A stretch of DNA of 13,882 nt from Actinomycetota bacterium (GTDB lineage Bacteria; Actinomycetota; Thermoleophilia; Gaiellales; Gaiellaceae): positions 1 to 13,882 of the forward strand of contig JACCYG010000098.1 in NCBI GenBank assembly GCA_013696595.1, written 5' to 3'. A model generated the notes under the pieces. That model saw nothing but the letters and a program-made list of their open reading frames with translations, searched no databases and was not told where the DNA came from. Numbering within the stretch: position 1 is the first letter of the stretch; each line of letters begins with the position of its first letter. Shown one piece after another: positions 1-4,635 of this stretch. The translations under genes and the position numbers were made by a program.

Positions 1-1263
1 AATCTGATTCGCGCGAGCCAGGAACGAGCCGGCAGGCCCCTCGCATTGATCGCCGACCTTCAGGGGCCGAAGCTTCGGATCGGGAAGCTCGCGCAGCCGC
101 GCGAGCTCCGGAAGGGCGACGAGGTCACCGTCGTTCCCGAGGGTGCCGACGACGGCGGACTACCGGTGAGCCCGCCGGTCCTCTCGGAGGTTCTGCGCCC
201 CGGCCATTACGTCCTGATCGACGACGGACTCGTTCGCCTGCAGGTCGAGGCGGTCAACGGGGGAACCGTGCGCGCGACCGTCCTCGCCGGAGGGACGGTG
301 AGCTCGAACAAGGGCGTGAACGTCCCCGGCGTTCCGCTCCCGGTGCCCTCCGTCACCGAGAAGGACAAGTCGGACCTCGAGTTCGCGCTCGGCGTCGGGA
401 TCGACTACGTGGCGCTGTCGTTCGTCCGCTCGGCGAACGACGTCAGGCAGCTGCGTGAGCTCCTCCACGCGGCCGGGTCGACGGCTCTCATCATCGCGAA
501 GATCGAGAAGGCGGAGGCCGTCGACGACCTGGCGGGAATCCTGCGCCTGGCGGACGCCGTCATGGTGGCGCGAGGTGACCTCGGCGTCGAGATCGGCCCG
601 GCCGAGGTTCCGCTCGTCCAGAAGCGGATCCTCCTGGCGGCGCTCGCGCGCGGGAAGCCCGCGATCACCGCCACGCAGATGCTCGAGTCCATGCTCCAGC
701 ATCCCGAGCCGACCCGCGCCGAGGCGAGCGACGTCGCGAACGCGATTCTCGACGGCACCTCGGCGCTCATGTTGTCGGGCGAGACGGCCGTGGGAAGCTT
801 CCCGATCGAGAGTGTCGAGACGATGGACAAGATCGCCCGCGCGGTCGAGCCGAGCGTCGGGTACCGGCACGAGCTGAGCCGGGACGAGGACGATCCCTTC
901 ACGACGGTGGGCGAGGCGATGTCGAACGCCGCGTGCGACATCGCCGAGGTGCTCGACGCAGCCGCGATCCTGGTCCCGACGTACAGCGGGCGAACGGCGT
1001 CGGCGGTCGCGCGCCACCGGCCGACGCGGCCCGTGATCGCGGTGACGCACAAGCATCATGCCGCGCAGCAGCTCGCGATCGAGTGGGGAATCGTTCCGAC
1101 CGAGATCAGGGAGTGCGCCGACGTCGAGGAGCTCTGGGCGCGGACGCTCGAGGCCGCGCGCGAGACCGGCATCGTGGCTCCCGGAGACCGGGTCGTGATC
1201 ACGGCCGGTACGGCGGTCAACGTCCCCGGCACGACGAACCTGATCAAAGTCGAGACCGCCTAA
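1..1263 (+). CDS. pyk: pyruvate kinase, 5'-truncated by the window edge
   Basis: Pyruvate kinase makes pyruvate and ATP from phosphoenolpyruvate and ADP in the last step of glycolysis. The reading frame is open from base 1, so the start lies upstream; the N-terminal part of the barrel, roughly the first 60-80 residues, is missing. The TTG at 46 is internal, because family sequence (LIADLQGPKLRIG) runs through it. Seen in order: the ADLQGPK segment, a B-domain, the catalytic-lysine segment IIAKIEKAEAV, the metal-binding segment MVARGDLGVEI, the PEP-site signature TRAEASDVANAILDG followed by MLSGETAVG, and a complete C-terminal domain with PTYSGRTA and a final TAGTAVNVPGTTNLIKV. It ends 43 bases before the DivIC/FtsB-like gene on the same strand, so co-transcription is possible. 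The family call is certain; the allosteric behaviour cannot be read from this fragment. Confidence 0.97.
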   Translation, partial: NLIRASQERAGRPLALIADLQGPKLRIGKLAQPRELRKGDEVTVVPEGADDGGLPVSPPVLSEVLRPGHYVLIDDGLVRLQVEAVNGGTVRATVLAGGTVSSNKGVNVPGVPLPVPSVTEKDKSDLEFALGVGIDYVALSFVRSANDVRQLRELLHAAGSTALIIAKIEKAEAVDDLAGILRLADAVMVARGDLGVEIGPAEVPLVQKRILLAALARGKPAITATQMLESMLQHPEPTRAEASDVANAILDGTSALMLSGETAVGSFPIESVETMDKIARAVEPSVGYRHELSRDEDDPFTTVGEAMSNAACDIAEVLDAAAILVPTYSGRTASAVARHRPTRPVIAVTHKHHAAQQLAIEWGIVPTEIRECADVEELWARTLEAARETGIVAPGDRVVITAGTAVNVPGTTNLIKVETA

Positions 1264-1306
1264 CTTCGGGAGGAGCGGGCCGCCGCCGGTCGAACAACCG
1301 ACGGCC

Positions 1307-1606
1307 ATGGCTCGCCGACGACGACCGTCCCGCTCCGCGCTCGCCCTCCGCTGGTTCGGCGCCGCCCTCCTCGTGCTGATCGCCGTCGCCTACGTCCAGC
1401 CTCTGCGCGCCTATCGCCAGGCTGGCGCGGAGCTCTCGGAGCGAAAGGCGGGCGTCGCCGCACTCGAACGAGAGAAGAAGGGGCTCGACGAGCGCCTCGC
1501 GATCGCCCGAAGTGACCAGTTCATCGTCCGGGAGGCGCGAAAGCTCTCGCTCGTTCGCCCCGGCGAGCGCCTCTTCATTGTCACCGGTCTCGGAGGCAAG
1601 CCCTGA
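1307..1606 (+). CDS. DivIC/FtsB-like septum formation initiator
   Basis: This is a 99-residue single-pass membrane protein of the septum formation initiator (DivIC/FtsB) family, which joins the FtsL/FtsQ divisome subcomplex. Seen: a basic cytoplasmic N-terminus (MARRRRPSR), one membrane segment at about residues 13-28, then a heptad-like coiled coil at about 34-65 (AGAELSERKAGVAALEREKKGLDERLA), and the family's C-terminal segment FIVREARKLSLVRPGERLFIV, with the usual 'ARK...vrPGE' pattern. The ATG at 1307 is the only start giving this architecture. No good ribosome-binding site lies directly before it; a GGGAGGAG lies about 30 bases upstream. The order with a DUF501 gene next matches the actinobacterial arrangement in which these two are neighbours near glycolytic genes. 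Function is inferred from the family. Confidence 0.88.
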   Translation: MARRRRPSRSALALRWFGAALLVLIAVAYVQPLRAYRQAGAELSERKAGVAALEREKKGLDERLAIARSDQFIVREARKLSLVRPGERLFIVTGLGGKP

Positions 1607-1678
1607 CCCGGACGATCACCGTTCCTTTCGCAGCCGAAGGGGGCCCACCGTCGAGACATGATTTCCCTCGTGCCGGGA

Positions 1679-1684
1679 TACGAT
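1679..1684 (+). promoter_or_regulatory. possible leaderless -10 box (TACGAT) for the DUF501 gene
   Basis: TACGAT fits the TANNNT pattern and ends six bases before an in-frame GTG at 1691, so transcription would begin at or next to the start codon. There is no convincing -35 box. If real, it favours GTG 1691 over ATG 1658. Confidence 0.35.
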
Positions 1685-1690
1685 GATTCG

Positions 1691-2152
1691 GTGGAGGACC
1701 GAGAAGTCGTTTCCTGGCAGCTCGGCCGCCCGGCCCGCGCCTTCACGCGCGTTGCGGTCCGTTGTGCGCACGGCTTTCCGGCGGTCACGGAGCAGGCGCC
1801 GTTCGATTCCGACGGACAGCCGTTTCCCACCACGTACTACCTGACCTGCCCCTGGCTCGTCAGCGCCGTCTCGCGCGTCGAGGCGGCGGGCGGCGTCAGG
1901 CGCTACGCCGAACGGGCCCGGTCCGATCCTGTTCTCGGAGAGAGCCTCGCGCGCGCCGACGCAGAACAGCGGAGCATCCGTCCCGAGCTCGACGTCGGGA
2001 TCGGAGGAACGCGCCGCGACGGCGCGGTCAAGTGCCTACACGCGCACGCCGCGTTCGCCCTCGCGCGGCCGGGGTACGAGCTCGGAGAGCGGATACTCGC
2101 GGAGGCCGGGGAGCGCTGGTGCCCCGACGGGCGCTGCGCGAAGGCCGGCTGA
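1691..2152 (+). CDS. DUF501 family protein
   Basis: A conserved actinobacterial protein of unknown biochemical function, usually found beside the DivIC/FtsB-like gene as here. Seen: an N-terminal REVVSWQLGRPAR segment, a cysteine-bearing YYLTCPWLV motif, the family's GGTRRDGAVKCLHAHAAFALA signature, and a C-terminal WCPDGRC. The conserved Cys and His residues would suit metal binding, but that is inference. Two starts are possible. The ATG at 1658 gives 164 residues. The GTG at 1691 gives 153 residues and is preferred because TACGAT (1679-1684) lies six bases before it, a leaderless-promoter arrangement seen at other genes in this window, and because the protein then begins just before the conserved QLGRP region. 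Its stop codon overlaps the next gene's ATG by one base, which suggests translational coupling. Confidence 0.87.
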   Translation: MEDREVVSWQLGRPARAFTRVAVRCAHGFPAVTEQAPFDSDGQPFPTTYYLTCPWLVSAVSRVEAAGGVRRYAERARSDPVLGESLARADAEQRSIRPELDVGIGGTRRDGAVKCLHAHAAFALARPGYELGERILAEAGERWCPDGRCAKAG

Positions 2153-2463
2153 TGCTCGAGACGGCGCGCTATCAATGGGCGGAAGGCGCCCGGAGGCTCG
2201 AAACCGAACGCTTGGAGGGCGCGCGCTACAGGCAGCTCGCAGCACTTGTAGACGCGGTCGTGAACGAGCTTCGACGGCGCGTCGGGCAGACGTTCACCCT
2301 CGCCGATCTCGCGGCGCACTACGGTGGCGCGGAGGACTGGGTGCGCGACGTCGTCCTCCGCGAGGCCGACCCCCGCGCGCGGGCCGGTATCCGGGACGTG
2401 ACGCTCGTCCAGGACGCGGCGTTCGGGCGTTATGCGCTCGGCGCAAGCGATTACGAACCTTGA
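2152..2463 (+). CDS. small conserved-looking protein of unknown function
   Basis: A 103-residue soluble protein not recognised as a named family. It starts at an ATG overlapping the DUF501 stop (TGATG), so coupled translation is likely. The N-terminal half is charged and predicted helical (WAEGARRLETERLEGARYRQ, then LAALVDAVVNELRRRVG). The middle reads FTLADLAAHYGGAEDWVRDVV, which resembles a small helical or HTH-like packing unit but is too short to assign. The C-terminus (DVTLVQDAAFGRYALGASDYEP) is acidic and aromatic. Codon use is strongly GC3-rich like the neighbours, which supports real coding. The stop codon overlaps the next gene's TTG start (TTGA), so it sits in a three-gene coupled string. 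Confidence 0.75.
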   Translation: MLETARYQWAEGARRLETERLEGARYRQLAALVDAVVNELRRRVGQTFTLADLAAHYGGAEDWVRDVVLREADPRARAGIRDVTLVQDAAFGRYALGASDYEP

Positions 2464-2732
2464 GCCCGACCGGACCGCCGCGACCGGGCATCTTCTACGA
2501 GCCGCGCGGCCGTGCACGACTCGACGCGCGACGCACGCGCCGCCGGCGAATCGGACTCTGGGTTGCCAGGGCGGCTCTTGCTGCCGCTGTCTTCTTTCTC
2601 GGCGTGGCGCTCGGACGAGCCCTCGAGGAAACGCCGCGGCCGGGCGGGACACAGACCCTCATTCGAACGCTCGAGCCCGAAACGCTTCCGCCGGTGACGC
2701 GAATCCTCACGGTTACGACTACTGTCCCTTAG
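2460..2732 (+). CDS. small single-pass membrane protein, unknown function
   Basis: A 90-residue protein starting at a TTG that overlaps the previous stop by four bases (TTGA). Seen: a Pro/Gly/Arg-rich N-terminus (PTGPPRPGIFYEPRGR), a very basic stretch (RRTRRRRIG), one membrane helix at about residues 34-52 (GLWVARAALAAAVFFLGVALG), and a short outside tail rich in Pro and Thr (ETLPPVTRILTVTTTVP). The positive-inside rule puts the basic N-terminus in the cytoplasm. I do not recognise a family. The coupled overlap and hydrophobic pattern make it a likely real gene; the TTG start is inferred from that overlap. Confidence 0.65.
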   Translation: MSPTGPPRPGIFYEPRGRARLDARRTRRRRIGLWVARAALAAAVFFLGVALGRALEETPRPGGTQTLIRTLEPETLPPVTRILTVTTTVP

Positions 2733-2776
2733 GGAAGAAAGGAAAAGGTTGTTCCATTCTTGCGGAAGACGAGGCT

Positions 2777-3370
2777 ATGGCGACTGACCGAGAAACGCGC
2801 GGCGTGGGCACGAGCGTGCCCGCCGACCCCGACTGGCTGACCCTCGGGCAGGCGGCGAAATACCTGGGCGTCGCGCAGAGCACGATTCGGAAATGGTCCG
2901 ACGGGGGGCGGCTCACGGCGTTCTACACGCCGGGCGGGCACCGCCGCTTCCGCCGCGGCGACCTCGACGCGTTCGTCGGGAGCTCACGCGGCGCCGGACG
3001 GACTCGTCCGCTGGTCCTGATCGTGGACGACGACGCTGATCTGCGGGAGCTCCTCCGCACGAACCTCGAGTCCGAGGGGTATCTGGTCCGAGAGGCTGCG
3101 AGCGCACAGGAGGGCCTCGAGGCTCTCGACGAGGAGCCGCCCGATCTGATCCTCCTGGACGTGATGATGCCGCACGTCGACGGCTGGGAGATGCTGCGGC
3201 GCGTCCGCGAGCGTCACGGAGTCGAGGCCATCCCGGTTGTCATGTTCAGCGGAAAGATCGCCGAGGACGAAGCGGCCGCGGCCGAGGAAGCGGGGGCGCA
3301 GGCGTTCATCGGAAAGCCGTTCGACCCGGAGCAGCTGCTCGCCTCGACGAAGCAGCTCTTGCGCGCGTAG
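2777..3370 (+). CDS. DNA-binding response regulator: MerR/excisionase-type HTH plus receiver domain
   Basis: A 197-residue transcription regulator. Residues about 20-67 form a MerR/excisionase-like winged HTH (LTLGQAAKYLGVAQSTIRKW, then the wing TPGGHRRFRRGDLDAF), as in BldC-type regulators. After a short Gly/Arg linker, residues about 78-196 form a CheY-like receiver with an intact site: acidic pair D84/D85, phosphoacceptor D128 in LILLDVMMP, S158 in MFSGK and K180 in FIGKPF. It should therefore accept phosphate from a histidine kinase, but none is encoded here. The order, HTH first and receiver last, is the reverse of most response regulators. The ATG at 2777 is preceded by GGAAG at 2764-2768. 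Its stop lies where the PAP2 frame begins. Target genes are unknown. Confidence 0.92.
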   Translation: MATDRETRGVGTSVPADPDWLTLGQAAKYLGVAQSTIRKWSDGGRLTAFYTPGGHRRFRRGDLDAFVGSSRGAGRTRPLVLIVDDDADLRELLRTNLESEGYLVREAASAQEGLEALDEEPPDLILLDVMMPHVDGWEMLRRVRERHGVEAIPVVMFSGKIAEDEAAAAEEAGAQAFIGKPFDPEQLLASTKQLLRA

Positions 3371-3921
3371 ACCGCGGCGCCTTCGTCTGGGTCGTCGAGC
3401 ACCGTGTCGGGTGGCTCGACCCGATCTTCATTGCGCTCAGCGTCGTCGGGTACGCCGGCCTCCTCTGGGTCGCCCTCGCGCCGGGCCTCGCCCTCTGGAC
3501 GAAGCGCAGGATCGTTTCCACGACGGCGCTCACCGCCGGCTGTGTCTGGGCGACCGACCTGATCACGGTCGTCGTCAAGGCCGCGGTCGATCGACCACGG
3601 CCCTTCTCGACCGTTCCCGAGGCGGATCCGCTCTTCGGCGGGACAATGGGCAGCTCCTTTCCGTCCGGCCACGCCGCGACGGCGTTTGCGGGCGCGGTCA
3701 TCCTCGCCGTCCTGGTTCGGCGCGCGGTTCCGCTCCTGCTCGCACTGGCCGTCCTTGTGGCCTTCTCTCGCATCTACCTCGGCGTCCACTACCCGCTCGA
3801 CGTTCTCGGAGGAGCGGCGATCGGCGCGGCGCTCGCGCTCGCGCTCGCCTATGCGCTCAGAGCTCTTCCGAGGCCTTCAGAAGCCCGGCGACGATCAGGA
3901 GGAGCGCAGCCGCCAGACTGA
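3367..3921 (+). CDS. PAP2-family membrane phosphatase, start codon unresolved
   Basis: A membrane-bound PAP2 lipid phosphatase (phosphatidate or undecaprenyl-pyrophosphate phosphatase type). Counting residues from 3367, all three catalytic motifs are present: K71-x6-R78-P79 (KAAVDRPRP), PSGH at 99-102, and SR at 134-135 with H141 and D145 (SRIYLGVHYPLD). At least four or five membrane segments surround them. The odd point is the start. The frame is open from about 3040, but no ATG, GTG or TTG occurs in it before ATG 3646, and that start would remove motif 1 and give a dead 91-residue protein. Family-like sequence begins around VDRGAFVWVVEHRVGWLDP at 3367, right at the response-regulator stop. 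A non-standard start, coupling with the upstream gene, or a sequence error could explain this. The 3' end overlaps the convergent membrane gene by 65 bases. Confidence 0.82.
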   Translation, partial: VDRGAFVWVVEHRVGWLDPIFIALSVVGYAGLLWVALAPGLALWTKRRIVSTTALTAGCVWATDLITVVVKAAVDRPRPFSTVPEADPLFGGTMGSSFPSGHAATAFAGAVILAVLVRRAVPLLLALAVLVAFSRIYLGVHYPLDVLGGAAIGAALALALAYALRALPRPSEARRRSGGAQPPD

Positions 3922-4300
3922 GCCAGATCCCGATCGAGCGGCCAAAATCGGCGTAATCGTCGGGAATCGCGATCAGCCCGATGAGCGCGAGGATGGTCGC
4001 GATGAAGCCGAGTGCCGCAATCACCATCCCCACCGGAACCGTGGGCGGAAGCTCGAAACCGGCGGCGCGAAGCGCGAGGAACGCGAGGACCGCGATCCCG
4101 ACGACGAGCACGAACTTCCCGACGAGGCCGGTGTGCCATGCGAGCGCCGACAGCCGGAGGCCGTCGACCTCGCCCGAGTACCAGCCCATGAAGGAGCTCA
4201 GCGTGTAGATGACGCCGGCGACCCACGCAAGCCCTTCACCCGGCGTCCAGAAGCTCGCCGAAGGCGTGCGGCCCGCCCGGGTCGGAACGCGAAAGGTCAT
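3857..4300 (-). CDS. four-helix integral membrane protein, unknown function
   Basis: A 147-residue hydrophobic protein with four predicted membrane helices: about residues 23-42 (WVAGVIYTLSSFMGWY), 60-82 (VGKFVLVVGIAVLAFLALR), 90-113 (VGMVIAALGFIATILALIGLI) and 123-142 (GIWLSLAAALLLIVAGLL). A short polar loop with acidic residues follows helix 1 and a DDYADFGR loop precedes helix 4. The shape is typical of small actinobacterial membrane proteins annotated as hypothetical; no catalytic motif is visible. The ATG overlaps the stop of the upstream minus-strand gene by four bases (ATGA), so the pair is translationally coupled. Its 3' end runs 65 bases into the end of the convergent PAP2 gene. Confidence 0.78.
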   Translation of the reverse strand: MTFRVPTRAGRTPSASFWTPGEGLAWVAGVIYTLSSFMGWYSGEVDGLRLSALAWHTGLVGKFVLVVGIAVLAFLALRAAGFELPPTVPVGMVIAALGFIATILALIGLIAIPDDYADFGRSIGIWLSLAAALLLIVAGLLKASEEL

Positions 4301-4530
4301 AGCCCGAAGAGAGCCTGGATCTGGTCCCAGATCGTGAGGCCCAGGAACACCGTCACGAAGAGAAGAAAGACGAGAAGAACGAGGAAGCGCCTGCGCGCGC
4401 GTGTGCGCTCGAGCTTGTGCCCGACGCGCGCCCGCCGTCTCGCGCGTTCACGAACGAGCGCGCGCTCGACGCGCGAGGACTGCCGCACGACTCGCTGCGC
4501 GGCCGCTCGACGGGGAGCCGGGGCAGGCAT
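4297..4530 (-). CDS. small basic single-pass membrane protein
   Basis: A 77-residue protein with a long, very Arg-rich N-terminus (residues 1-47, for example RERARRRARVGHKLERTRARRR) and one membrane helix at about 48-68 (RFLVLLVFLLFVTVFLGLTIW), ending in a short tail (DQIQALFGL). The positive-inside rule predicts a cytoplasmic N-terminus. I do not recognise a family. It is the first gene of a two-gene minus-strand unit coupled through ATGA to the four-helix protein. A GAGAGGAAAG lies about 14 bases upstream of the ATG and could aid ribosome binding. It is divergent from the SpoIIE-type phosphatase gene across about 105 bases. Confidence 0.68.
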   Translation of the reverse strand: MPAPAPRRAAAQRVVRQSSRVERALVRERARRRARVGHKLERTRARRRFLVLLVFLLFVTVFLGLTIWDQIQALFGL

Positions 4531-4635
4531 CGGAGGTGGATTCTTTCCTCTCGGGCAGGCGAGCGCAAATGGAGAAGTGCGTCTTGAGAAGGCGAGCGCG
4601 TCCGCTCACTCGCGCCGCGAGGCCATAATCGAGGG
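4531..4635. promoter_or_regulatory. divergent intergenic region between minus-strand membrane pair and SpoIIE phosphatase
   Basis: About 105 bases separate two divergent genes, so promoters for both should lie here. On the plus strand CATAAT stands six bases before the GTG start. On the minus strand no convincing TANNNT box is visible; AAGAAT nine bases before the ATG is the nearest candidate. No operator-like palindrome was recognised. Confidence 0.45.
4624..4629 (+). promoter_or_regulatory. possible leaderless -10 box (CATAAT)
   Basis: CATAAT matches the TATAAT consensus at five of six positions and ends six bases before GTG 4636, so transcription would begin at the start codon. A GAGGG run directly abuts the GTG and is too close to act as a normal Shine-Dalgarno site, which supports a leaderless reading. 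Confidence 0.42.

Noticed and set aside
160..1308. Long minus-strand open frame opposite pyruvate kinase
   Set aside because: It is very Arg/Asp-rich with no family resemblance, and is the usual antisense shadow of GC-rich coding DNA.
3646..3921. PAP2 as a 91-residue protein starting at ATG 3646
   Set aside because: This start removes the KxxxxxxRP motif and the first membrane helices, so it would not make a working phosphatase.
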